Shown piece after piece: positions 52,651 to 61,869 of a stretch of DNA of 64,000 nt (position 1 is the first letter of the stretch; each line of letters starts with the position of its first letter). This DNA is from Lachnospiraceae bacterium (GTDB lineage: Bacteria > Bacillota > Clostridia > Lachnospirales > Lachnospiraceae): the NCBI GenBank assembly GCA_017540605.1, contig JAFYAS010000028.1, positions 1 through 64,000 on the forward strand, read 5' to 3'. The notes beneath the pieces were generated by a model. That model was not told the DNA's origin. It searched no databases and saw only the letters and a list, made by a program, of their open reading frames with translations. A program made the position numbers and the translations under genes.

Positions 52651-54813
52651 ATGATGAAATTGAGATTGGGTGATCCCAACAAAAACAAGGATAAAGATCA
52701 AAAGACAGTGCCTGAGGAGAGTAAGGCTGTACCTGAAAAGGCTTCAGACAATACCGATATACCTACAGTGGGACTTGGTGGTCTTGGCGGAAATACACAG
52801 ACCGGTCTCGGAGGACTTAACCAGTCAGGGGTAACAAACGGAGGCTTGGGCTCCTCAAGCGTTTCAACCGGCGGTCTGAGTCAGCCTGCTAAAGAAACCG
52901 GTGGTCTTGGTATACCTGAACCTACAGCTGCAGGCTTTGGCGCCACATCTTTAGCTGATGTAAACAAGGGTGTTCCTTCATCAAGTGAAGCATTATCACA
53001 AAATACAGCTCCTAAGACAGCTACGCCACAAGGTGCACCGACAACACCCACCACAGGCCCTAAGCTTTCTACTGCTCCCTCTGCACCTACAGCTTCCGCA
53101 CCTGAGAGAAAGGGCGCCGGAGTTGACAACAATGCCATCAGAAAGCTCCGTCTTGGTGATACCCTTATTGAGATGGGTTATATTACTGACGGACAGCTTG
53201 GTGAAGCTCTTGCCTACCAGAAGGAGCACAAGGGTGAGCGTATCGGATCCATCCTTATTACACTTGGCTTCGTATCCGAGAAGCAGATGATCGGTGCTCT
53301 GGCTGAGAAGCTTAATATCGAGCTTATAGATATTTCCAATACGAAGGTAGATATAGAGGCTGTTGCACTTATTCCCGAGCAGCTTGCCAACAACTATGTT
53401 ATGCTTCCCATCGGTCTTGCTGAAGATCATTTACAGCTGGTTGTAAATGATCCCTTGAACCTTTACGGTATCGAGGATATCAGACAGACCACAGGTAAGA
53501 ATATCGATCTTTTCGTGGCTGAGGCTGAGCCTCTTAAGAATGCGATCCACTACTATTATGCTGAGATTGCGGCAAAGGAAGCCGTAACAGCCGCCAACAA
53601 GAATCAGGATGAAAATGTGGTTGATGAAATGCTCATCGATACCTCTGACGGTACAGATGATACACCTATCATCAACCTTGTAAACAGCTTGCTTGATAAG
53701 GCTTATGCAGATAATGTTTCCGATATCCATATCGAGCCCTTTGAAAAGAACACTTTGGTTCGTATGCGTATCGACGGAGCCATGGTTGAATATGTTACTC
53801 TTCAAAAGAGCATCCATGCTTCACTCATTGCCCGTATCAAGATTATAGGCGAGCTTGATATAGCAGAGAGGCGTGTGCCTCAGGACGGACACTTCCGTGT
53901 AAGGATCAGAGATCAGATAGTGAATGTCCGTGTATCCATCATTCCTACAACCTTCGGTGAGAAGGCCGTTCTTAGAATGCTTGCCAACAACTCACAGATA
54001 GATTATCCGGGAACCTTCGGTATGACAGAGGAGAACTATAAGAAGGTTCAGAAAATGATGGGCTCCCTAAATGGTATCATTTACTTGACAGGTCCCACCG
54101 GTTCCGGAAAATCAACCACTCTTTATATGATGCTTGCGGAGCTTTCAAAGCGTCCCGTTAATATTTCAACTATTGAGGATCCCGTGGAGAAGAATCTTCC
54201 GAAGCTCAATCAGATGCAGGTACATCCTGTGGCAGGTCTTACCTTTGAGGTGGGACTTAGAGCACTTCTTCGTCAGGACCCTGATATCATCATGGTTGGT
54301 GAGACCCGTGACGCAGAGACTGCCAATATCTCTATCAGAGCGGCTATCACCGGACACTTAGTTCTTTCTACACTCCATACCAATGATGCGGCTTCTTCGG
54401 TTGTCCGTCTTGTGGATATGGGTATCGAGCCTTATATGGTCAGCAGTGCTCTTGACGGCATCATAGCACAGCGACTTGTAAGAAAGGTCTGCACCTATTG
54501 TGCAACAGAGGAGCCTTTATCTGAGGAGGATAAGCATTTCCTTGGAAGAGATGATATTCAGATGGTAAAGGTTGCCCATGGCTGTAACCACTGCAACAAT
54601 TCAGGCTACAGTGGTCGTATCTCTATTCATGAGATTCTTGTGGTGGATAAGCCGCTTAGGAAGATGATATCTGCCGGTGCCAATACCGAGGAGATCAAGG
54701 AATATGCTATCGAGCATCAGGGTATGAAGACCCTTAGAGAAAACTGCATAGATCTAATGGAGAAGGGTGTCACGACTATGGACGAATTCAAGAGAGTTGC
54801 GGCATTTGACTAA
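52651..54813 (+). CDS. pilB: Pilus extension ATPase PilB with MshEN c-di-GMP-binding domain
   Basis: The 720-residue hexameric ATPase powers pilus extension. Residues 1-155 are a low-complexity Gly/Leu/Thr/Pro linker. Residues 167-190 and 197-220 match the two 24-residue MshEN motifs (RLGxxLIxxGYIxxxxLxxxLxxQ and RIGxxLIxxGFV...), the module that binds c-di-GMP in MshE and Clostridium PilB. The catalytic domain has Walker A GPTGSGKS (481-488), RQDPDIIMVGETRD (541-554), the His box HLVLSTLHTND, and zinc-binding C614/C617/C645/C648. GGGAGA precedes the start. No PilT is nearby. Confidence 0.96.
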   Translation: MMKLRLGDPNKNKDKDQKTVPEESKAVPEKASDNTDIPTVGLGGLGGNTQTGLGGLNQSGVTNGGLGSSSVSTGGLSQPAKETGGLGIPEPTAAGFGATSLADVNKGVPSSSEALSQNTAPKTATPQGAPTTPTTGPKLSTAPSAPTASAPERKGAGVDNNAIRKLRLGDTLIEMGYITDGQLGEALAYQKEHKGERIGSILITLGFVSEKQMIGALAEKLNIELIDISNTKVDIEAVALIPEQLANNYVMLPIGLAEDHLQLVVNDPLNLYGIEDIRQTTGKNIDLFVAEAEPLKNAIHYYYAEIAAKEAVTAANKNQDENVVDEMLIDTSDGTDDTPIINLVNSLLDKAYADNVSDIHIEPFEKNTLVRMRIDGAMVEYVTLQKSIHASLIARIKIIGELDIAERRVPQDGHFRVRIRDQIVNVRVSIIPTTFGEKAVLRMLANNSQIDYPGTFGMTEENYKKVQKMMGSLNGIIYLTGPTGSGKSTTLYMMLAELSKRPVNISTIEDPVEKNLPKLNQMQVHPVAGLTFEVGLRALLRQDPDIIMVGETRDAETANISIRAAITGHLVLSTLHTNDAASSVVRLVDMGIEPYMVSSALDGIIAQRLVRKVCTYCATEEPLSEEDKHFLGRDDIQMVKVAHGCNHCNNSGYSGRISIHEILVVDKPLRKMISAGANTEEIKEYAIEHQGMKTLRENCIDLMEKGVTTMDEFKRVAAFD

Positions 54814-54825
54814 AAGGAGTTTTTT

Positions 54826-57800
54826 ATGGAGAATAATGTGAAGCTCATTGCACTTTGTACATCGCGTTTGTATGATCCGCAGATACATGGCTTTATTGTA
54901 AGACTTAACGAAAGGCTCAAAAAGGAGGGCTACGCCCTCCTTATTTTTGCGATCAATTCTGACATTTACTGGGAAGAGGATCGTCAGGCGGCAGAGCGTT
55001 ATGTATTCAATCTGATCCCTTATGATGAGGTATCTGCCGTCATCATCATGGATGAAAAGATCAAGAGTAAAAAGATATCGGGTAAGATCATAGATGCAGC
55101 GCTTTCAAAGAATATTCCCGTAGTGGTTTCCGATGGAAGGTATGACCGTGTTTCCTGCATAAATTTCGATTATGAGAAGGGTTTTGAAAAGGTAGTCCGC
55201 CATGTGATCGAGGATCATGGTGTAAAAAGACCTCATATGATGGCAGGTCAGCCGGACAATGAGTTTTCCAACAGAAGAATAGATGTATTTAAGAAGGTCA
55301 TAGAAGAGAATGGCATACCCTTTGATCAGAGTATGATCAGCTACGGATATTTTTGGGCTGATCCTTGCGAAAAGGCTATGAAGGAGCTTTTAAAAAGAGA
55401 AGAGCTTCCTGAGGCTATTATCTGTGCCAATGACAATATGGCATTAACCGTATCAGATATGCTTATGGAAAGTGGAAGGAGAGTTCCTGAGGATATCATA
55501 GTTACGGGCTTTGACGGCTATGATGAGATATTCTTTACCAGTCCGAAGATCACCTCTGTTTCCTGCGATATCATTCATTTGGCTGATGATACGGTTGATG
55601 TAGTGCTTGAAACCATAGCAGATAAAAAGCTTCGCAGTAGAGAGATCATCCCTCAATTTATTGCCAATGAATCCTGTGGTTGTCCCGGACATACAGAGAA
55701 TCTAAAGCTTCTTCGAAGCTGGTTTAAGGAGAGCTTTGCAAGAAACAATGATGACAACAGAGTATTGCAGCAGATGACCTCACAGATGCAGACAAGTGAC
55801 GATCCCGCTGAGCTTGCCACCTTTATGGATTCCTACAAGACTGAATGTCTCATGGCTGTTGTTGATCGAAGGATATTTGACGAGGACAGGAATTTTTTTA
55901 CTGATGAAGAATATCCGGAAGGAAGTAAAGAATTCATCATACTTTATGATGATGATCATAAAAAAATGTATAAGAGGGATACATTTACCATAGCCGAAGG
56001 TGAGGATGGATTTAAGGAGAATGTGCTATCCCCGTCTATTAGGAAAAGGGTGTTCGAGCTTCTTGAAAGCGGTTATCCTTTGCTTTTCAATTCACTTGAT
56101 TTTATGAACAGACCCTTTGGCTTTGCATGCTATTATTTCCGTAATTATACCATCTCCAATTATTCCAATACTATGGGGATCACCAATGCTGTAAGCACCG
56201 GTGTGGGCGGTTATGTGAATCTTCAATATCAGAGAAGACTGCTTGAAAAGATGGATAGTATGTATCGACACGATCCCTTGACCGGTCTATATAACCGTAT
56301 CGGCTTCCAGAATATATTCAAGAAGCTTAGAAAAATGCCTGAATATAGGAATCAGGAGATCATGGTCATTATGTCAGATCTTGACGGACTCAAGTATATC
56401 AATGACAATTTTGGTCATGCAGAGGGTGACAATGCCATATATACGGTTGCTCAGTCTCTTTTTAGGGCTGTTCCTCAGGAAAGTCTTTCAGTTCGTTTCG
56501 GAGGTGACGAGATATTCTCTTTGGTTCTCGGAGATTGTGATCCCGAGGAGATCATAGGAAGGGTACACAGATATTTGGGAGAATATAATCGTGTATCGGA
56601 AAAACCCTACAAGGTTTCTGCGAGTTCAGGATATATTAAGGCAATACTTGATGAAGATTTTGATATTACTCAGACCCTTAAGGAAGCAGACAACAAGATG
56701 TATGCTATCAAAAAGGCGAAAAAGAGAAACAGTGTTCGAGAGTCTTTTGATACGGATCGTGTGACAATAAGAGATGTAAAGCCCCATAAAGAAAGGGCTG
56801 AAGGTTTTGTTACCGGATTAAGTCTTGATGAAAAGATGTCTGTCATATTTGGTAGTACTGAAGAGAAAAAGAAACTAAAGCTAAGGTATATAGATTTTTC
56901 GGGAGAGGCTGCTCACGGTGTTCAGGCTAGGCATGATCAGAGCTTTGACAAAGGAACTCCTGTACACACTACTGTCTTTCCAAATCCTATCGGCATGGCA
57001 TCTTCATTTGATAAGCAGCTTATGCACGACATCGGTGATGTGGTGGGAGTTGAGAGCAGGAGCCTTTTGAATGAAGGACTCCATAGCGGCATCTGCCCAT
57101 TTGCACCTACCGTTGATATGGAGCGAGATCCCAGATGGGGTAGGAATGAAGAGGGCTACGGTGAGGATCCTCATCTTGCCTCAAGAATGGCGGGAGAATA
57201 TATCATCGGAATGGCGGGAGATGATGAGAATTATGTAAGATGTGGCGCTACCTTAAAGCATTTTTACGGAAATAATGTGGAGGAGGAAAGATATACCGCT
57301 GACAGTGTGATGCCGGAAGGTCTTCGTGAGGATTATTACAAGAGAGTATTTAAGGAGACTATCGAATATTCCCGTCCTCTTTCGGTTATGTCCTCCTACA
57401 ACAAGATAAATGGATTGACCTCTACCTTCAATCCGGAGCTTACAACCTTTATCAAGGCTTTGGGTGTGCCCCTTGTGGTATCGGATGCATATACAATAAA
57501 GCGGGCCCAAGATATGCAGAAGGTAGTAGAAAGCGGAGCCGAGTCCGTGACAAAGGCTGTTAAGGCAGGTGTGGATCTCTTTTTGGAGGATCCGGCGTAT
57601 CTAAGACCTGCGATGGATGAGGCCTTAAGATCGGGCATGATATCGGAGGCGGATATTGATAATATTTTGATCAACAAATTGACGGTCTATTCAATGCTTG
57701 GCCTTTTTGAGGATGAGCTTTTAGAGGACGGTTCCTCTAAGGCATTCCCGAAGACCATATACAACAAGGACAGAGTGAATACTGCACCCTCCCGTGCCCT

Positions 57801-59133
57801 TTCGAGAAAGGCTGCCTATGAATCTGTTGTTATGCTTAAGAACGAGGATCTTTTGCCCCTTGATACATCGAAGAAGATTCATGCCTTCGGGCCATTTTCA
57901 AACAGATGCCCTATTGACTGGTATTCAGGAGTGTCAGACCACTTTGTGACTATCAGCGAGGGCATGGGCATAGGACATGATGATCTGTTTCCAAGAGTAA
58001 GGATAAAGCTTGATAGGGGGCGCTATGCAGGAATAAAGGGAGATAAGGTTGTTCCTGTTGAAGAAGATTCTGCTGAAGTTTTCGAGCTTATGCTTTGGGA
58101 TGAATCAAGGATCACCATTCGTTCACTTTCCACCGGCAAGCTTCTTACAACCATCTCTGCTGAAAAGGGAGTGGTAAATGTTGAGGAGCCATCGGAGAGC
58201 TTTGAGCTTTATGCTACAGCAGATGATGCTTTTTCCTGGTTTGCCAATGAGGCCTTTCAGATGTTGGATGCCCGGGGTGAGGTGATACGCTTCGATGTAG
58301 ATAATGCCCTAACCTTCTATGCAGATGAAAGGATAAGAAGGATTAAAAATGTTGACGGCAGCATGGAGCTTTCCTTTGAGGTGGTGGATGATGTGATCTC
58401 TATTCTTAGAAAAGCTATGAGTGAGCATGCGCTTGATTATAAAACTCCCATACTTGCCTGCTTTGGACTTCATCCCATAGTGAACTGCAAGGAGGAAAGG
58501 GATAGGGAAAGTATTGAACTTCCGCCCTTCCAGAGAGCAGTTTTAAGGGAATTAAGACTTGAGTTCGTCAATATAGTTTTGATCCTTGTGGCAAACGCCC
58601 CCTTGGCTATAGCTGAGGAGGATGCGGTCTTCGCCATAAAGAGCATACTTTGGACAGCTCACGGCAGTGAAGAGCTTGGAAATGGTATCGCTGATATATT
58701 GATGGGAAGAAAGAGCCCTGCAGGAAGGCTTTGCGAGACATGGTACACAGGGGATGACAGACTTCCCGATATCAATGATTATGATATAGAAAAGACGGGT
58801 ATGACCTATCTTTTTATGAAGCATGAACCCCTTTATCGATTCGGATTTGGACTTTCTTATTCGGAGTTTGAGAGTGAGCTTTTGTTTGCATCGAAGAATA
58901 CCTCGGCAAAGGATCATATAAATTATGAGATCAGAATAAAGAATGTGGGGCATATGGTTTCCGACTATGTGGTCCAGATATATGAGACTCCGGAGAATGA
59001 TTATCTGCTCTATGGTAATGACCGACTAGGCCGTGATGTAACAGGCTTTTATATACCTGTGGGAAGTCGCCTTGTGGCCTTTGAGAGAGTTCATGATATA
59101 GGACCGGGAGAGATAAGAACCGTTAAGTCATGA
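54826..59133 (+). CDS. LacI-type sugar-binding / GGDEF diguanylate cyclase / GH3 beta-glycosidase fusion
   Basis: A single 1435-residue cytoplasmic chain without signal peptide. Residues 1-285 resemble the LacI/GalR sugar-binding fold but lack the DNA-binding helix-turn-helix (CANDNMALTVSDML, IIVTGFDGYDE). Residues about 300-470 form a linker domain. Residues 475-635 are GGDEF: DPLTGLYNR, SDLDGLKYINDNFGH and RFGGDEIFSLV, with catalytic GGDE intact and no RxxD inhibitory site. Residues about 660-1435 are glycoside hydrolase family 3 (DPRWGRNEEGYGEDP, TLKHFYGN, nucleophile Asp887 in VVSDAY, then the C-terminal sandwich with an inserted fascin-like segment and FnIII end YRFGFGLSYSEFE). It begins 12 bases after pilB. 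Confidence 0.88.
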   Translation: MENNVKLIALCTSRLYDPQIHGFIVRLNERLKKEGYALLIFAINSDIYWEEDRQAAERYVFNLIPYDEVSAVIIMDEKIKSKKISGKIIDAALSKNIPVVVSDGRYDRVSCINFDYEKGFEKVVRHVIEDHGVKRPHMMAGQPDNEFSNRRIDVFKKVIEENGIPFDQSMISYGYFWADPCEKAMKELLKREELPEAIICANDNMALTVSDMLMESGRRVPEDIIVTGFDGYDEIFFTSPKITSVSCDIIHLADDTVDVVLETIADKKLRSREIIPQFIANESCGCPGHTENLKLLRSWFKESFARNNDDNRVLQQMTSQMQTSDDPAELATFMDSYKTECLMAVVDRRIFDEDRNFFTDEEYPEGSKEFIILYDDDHKKMYKRDTFTIAEGEDGFKENVLSPSIRKRVFELLESGYPLLFNSLDFMNRPFGFACYYFRNYTISNYSNTMGITNAVSTGVGGYVNLQYQRRLLEKMDSMYRHDPLTGLYNRIGFQNIFKKLRKMPEYRNQEIMVIMSDLDGLKYINDNFGHAEGDNAIYTVAQSLFRAVPQESLSVRFGGDEIFSLVLGDCDPEEIIGRVHRYLGEYNRVSEKPYKVSASSGYIKAILDEDFDITQTLKEADNKMYAIKKAKKRNSVRESFDTDRVTIRDVKPHKERAEGFVTGLSLDEKMSVIFGSTEEKKKLKLRYIDFSGEAAHGVQARHDQSFDKGTPVHTTVFPNPIGMASSFDKQLMHDIGDVVGVESRSLLNEGLHSGICPFAPTVDMERDPRWGRNEEGYGEDPHLASRMAGEYIIGMAGDDENYVRCGATLKHFYGNNVEEERYTADSVMPEGLREDYYKRVFKETIEYSRPLSVMSSYNKINGLTSTFNPELTTFIKALGVPLVVSDAYTIKRAQDMQKVVESGAESVTKAVKAGVDLFLEDPAYLRPAMDEALRSGMISEADIDNILINKLTVYSMLGLFEDELLEDGSSKAFPKTIYNKDRVNTAPSRALSRKAAYESVVMLKNEDLLPLDTSKKIHAFGPFSNRCPIDWYSGVSDHFVTISEGMGIGHDDLFPRVRIKLDRGRYAGIKGDKVVPVEEDSAEVFELMLWDESRITIRSLSTGKLLTTISAEKGVVNVEEPSESFELYATADDAFSWFANEAFQMLDARGEVIRFDVDNALTFYADERIRRIKNVDGSMELSFEVVDDVISILRKAMSEHALDYKTPILACFGLHPIVNCKEERDRESIELPPFQRAVLRELRLEFVNIVLILVANAPLAIAEEDAVFAIKSILWTAHGSEELGNGIADILMGRKSPAGRLCETWYTGDDRLPDINDYDIEKTGMTYLFMKHEPLYRFGFGLSYSEFESELLFASKNTSAKDHINYEIRIKNVGHMVSDYVVQIYETPENDYLLYGNDRLGRDVTGFYIPVGSRLVAFERVHDIGPGEIRTVKS

Positions 59134-59891
59134 TGGAAGAAAAGAAAGAGATTGTCAAAAAAGAATATATGAACGCAGACATTGATGCTATAGTTGTTCC
59201 TGAGAGCGTGAAAGAGATTGGCGATTGGGCTTTTGCCAACTGCAAAAGGCTTCGTGAGATAAGCTTGCCTAAAGGCTTAACTAAGCTTTCGACCAACTGC
59301 TTTTACGGATGTGATGCTCTTGAAAGAGTGATCGTTTATGATGAGGATAAAAAAACTCATCCTGTGTTTCCTGAGCTTATAGCTGCATCCATAAAGCTAT
59401 GGAATACGGATATGGTGAAATGGATAGAGCTATCCGGTGATCCCCATGCATTTTACTCCCACTTTGACTGGAGGATGTCTGTATATGCCAAGGAGCCTGA
59501 TGATACAGGCTATGTTCCCTTTATAGCGGGCGGTGAAGAGGACTACGAGGGAGACGAATACGATCATGAAAGCTTTATGAAAAATCGTAGTGAAGAAAAA
59601 TGCTTTGCTATGTATTTAAGGCTTATATCAGATAAGAGTAAGGATGATATCCCTGCATATATCACTGATTATCTGAACAATCACAATCCCTTCGGAGCCT
59701 TTTCGACTATCGTAGCAGCTGATCACTTTAAGCGTGAGATGTTTGATATATATACGGATTTAGGGCTATTAAGGGATGAGGTTTTAGATGAGCTTTTGAA
59801 GCTTACTGAGGATGATCCGGAGCTTAAGACAAGAATACTAAGGTATAACGATAGTGATTCCGGAAGCTTCTTCGATGATATGAACCTATAA
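59130..59891 (+). CDS. Cytoplasmic LRR_5 protein
   Basis: The 253-residue protein overlaps the preceding stop by four bases (ATGA), so translation is coupled. It has no signal peptide. Two to three LRR_5 units at the N-terminus (IVVPESVKEIGDWAFANCKRLREISL, GLTKLSTNCFYGCDALERVIV) are followed by an all-helical region (CFAMYLRLISDKSKDDIPAYITDYLNNHNPFGAF) and an acidic end. Such LRR-helical proteins occur as cytoplasmic hypotheticals in Lachnospiraceae. A protein-interaction role with the fusion enzyme or PilB is possible, not shown. Confidence 0.75.
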   Translation: MMEEKKEIVKKEYMNADIDAIVVPESVKEIGDWAFANCKRLREISLPKGLTKLSTNCFYGCDALERVIVYDEDKKTHPVFPELIAASIKLWNTDMVKWIELSGDPHAFYSHFDWRMSVYAKEPDDTGYVPFIAGGEEDYEGDEYDHESFMKNRSEEKCFAMYLRLISDKSKDDIPAYITDYLNNHNPFGAFSTIVAADHFKREMFDIYTDLGLLRDEVLDELLKLTEDDPELKTRILRYNDSDSGSFFDDMNL

Positions 59892-59906
59892 AAATCGAAA
59901 AATCAC

Positions 59907-59934
59907 TTGAACAGACTTGTTTTTGGCTTATAAT
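59907..59934 (+). promoter_or_regulatory. Promoter of the DUF885 lipoprotein gene
   Basis: TTGAAC (59907-59912), 16-base spacer, TATAAT (59929-59934), about 30 bases before the start codon. Confidence 0.7.
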
Positions 59935-59967
59935 GTTACTAAATATAAAGATTAGGATGTGACAGAA

Positions 59968-61809
59968 ATGAAAAAGAAGCTTTTGCTTATTGCATTGATA
60001 TCGGTATTTGCCATAGCTCTTACGGGTTGTGGTAACCCCGTTATCAGATTTATATTGGGTACTGACAAGGCCGGCGATGATATCGAGGCTACTACCTCTA
60101 CCACAACAGAGGAGGTGACTACCGAGGCTGTAGCTCCCGCAAAAACTGACAATGAGGAATTTGACAAATGGATGAAGGAAGCGTTTGTGAAGGAGGTATC
60201 GGATTCTACCATCAATCTTCATTATACCTTAAAGGATCCCAAGGCCTACGGTATAGAGCTTGAACCTACCTTCGGAGATCTTGATTTTACGGATACTTCT
60301 AAAGCGGAAAGGGATATAAATACTTATCTTGCCGATCTTAAGAAATTTGATTACTCTACTCTTTCCGAGAGTCAGCAGCTTGACTATGATGTGTTTAAGA
60401 CTTATCTTGAGGACAACTTAAAAAAGATTGATTTCAATATGATGAGTACTACCCTTGGTCCTGTGAAGGGCGTGCCTGCCAATCTTCCCATCAATCTTGC
60501 GGAATATCATTTTTATGTTGAGAAGGATGTGACGGATTATCTGGCATTGCTCAAGCAGATACCGGATCTCTTTGATGCTATGGTAAGCTTTGAGAATAAG
60601 CGTATTGATGAGGGCTACGGACTTCAGGATAAGCAGCTTGATGAAGTCATAAAGCAGTGCAAGGATTTTACTTCAGTAAAGGATAAAAACTATCTGATCA
60701 CAACCTTTACGGATCGTATAGGTGAGCTAAAGGCTCTTGATGAGACAAAGAAAAATGAATATATTGAAGAGAATAAAAAGCTTGTAATTGAGACGGTTAT
60801 CCCTGAATATGAAAAGCTTGCTAAAAGTATAGAGTCTATGAAGGGCAAAGCAAAGATAAGCGGGGGTCTTTGTCAATTTGATAGAGGTAAGGAGCTTTAC
60901 GAGCTGGTGGTTCGAAGCGTCACAGGCTCAAAAAGAAGCGTGTCCGATATGATCACATTTATCGAGATGGGTATAAGCGATGCTGTAAATATGATGGTTG
61001 AGGCATCGGGTATTGATTATGCGGGCTACACTGAGTATTTTAATGACGGAGCTAAATATGGAAATGATGATCCTTCGGTGATCATGGATACTCTTAAGCT
61101 TATGTCGATTTCTCTTTATCCTGTCGGAAACAAGACTGATTATAGCATCAAATATGTGGAAAAGGAGCTTGAGGATTCTCTTTCCCCCGCATTTTACATG
61201 ATACCTCCCATAGATGAATCTGTAACCAATGTGATCTATATAAACGGCGGTTCAACAAAGGAGGAATCCCTCTTTACGACCTTGGCGCATGAGGGCTTTC
61301 CCGGACACCTTTATCAGCACAATTATTATCGGTCAAAGAATCCAGCCCCTCTTAGACTTACTATGAATTTTCTTGGTTATTCTGAGGGCTGGGCAACCTA
61401 TGCTGAGATTCAGGCGCCGGAATTTTATATGTTTCCGGAGCACAATGACGCATATACCCTGCTTGAGCAGGCTAACAAGAGCCTGAATCTTTTGGTATCC
61501 TCAAGGATAGATATAGGTGTGAATTATCAGAACTGGTCCCTTAAGGATGTGGAGAGCTACCTTTCAAAGCAGGGTTTTTCAACTTCTTCGGCTGAAAATC
61601 TTTATGATTATGTGGTGGCAGAGCCCGGCAATTACCTTGAGTACGGAGTCGGTGCCTTGGAGTTTTTTGACCTGAAGGAATATGCAAAGAATGCCCTTGG
61701 AGATAAGTTCCAGGAGAAGGAATTTAATCAGGCTCTGCTTGACTGCGGACCCTGTCAGTTCGAGTATGTCAAGCGTTCTGTTGATAAATATATTGAAACT
61801 TATAAGTAA
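59968..61809 (+). CDS. DUF885 family lipoprotein, probable zinc metallopeptidase
   Basis: I use ATG 59968; the GTG 9 bases earlier lies in the ribosome binding region. The 613-residue precursor has a lipoprotein signal ending LTGC, so it is probably anchored outside the membrane. A Thr/Glu-rich spacer follows. The DUF885 signature is visible: a zinc-binding HEGFPGH in TTLAHEGFPGHLYQ, then LGYSEGWATYAE, with the second Glu ligand region, and QALLDCGPCQF near the end. The family is thought to be carboxypeptidase- or oligopeptidase-like. Length is normal. Confidence 0.88.
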   Translation: MKKKLLLIALISVFAIALTGCGNPVIRFILGTDKAGDDIEATTSTTTEEVTTEAVAPAKTDNEEFDKWMKEAFVKEVSDSTINLHYTLKDPKAYGIELEPTFGDLDFTDTSKAERDINTYLADLKKFDYSTLSESQQLDYDVFKTYLEDNLKKIDFNMMSTTLGPVKGVPANLPINLAEYHFYVEKDVTDYLALLKQIPDLFDAMVSFENKRIDEGYGLQDKQLDEVIKQCKDFTSVKDKNYLITTFTDRIGELKALDETKKNEYIEENKKLVIETVIPEYEKLAKSIESMKGKAKISGGLCQFDRGKELYELVVRSVTGSKRSVSDMITFIEMGISDAVNMMVEASGIDYAGYTEYFNDGAKYGNDDPSVIMDTLKLMSISLYPVGNKTDYSIKYVEKELEDSLSPAFYMIPPIDESVTNVIYINGGSTKEESLFTTLAHEGFPGHLYQHNYYRSKNPAPLRLTMNFLGYSEGWATYAEIQAPEFYMFPEHNDAYTLLEQANKSLNLLVSSRIDIGVNYQNWSLKDVESYLSKQGFSTSSAENLYDYVVAEPGNYLEYGVGALEFFDLKEYAKNALGDKFQEKEFNQALLDCGPCQFEYVKRSVDKYIETYK

Positions 61810-61869
61810 GAAAAGGGGCTGAAAATGCCGATATAATTATTGTGATGTGGGAATTTGGAGGATGAGATT

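Noticed and set aside
54826..56790. Classical LacI-family transcription regulator
   Set aside because: The sugar-binding fold starts almost at residue 1 and there is no N-terminal helix-turn-helix, so direct DNA binding is unlikely.
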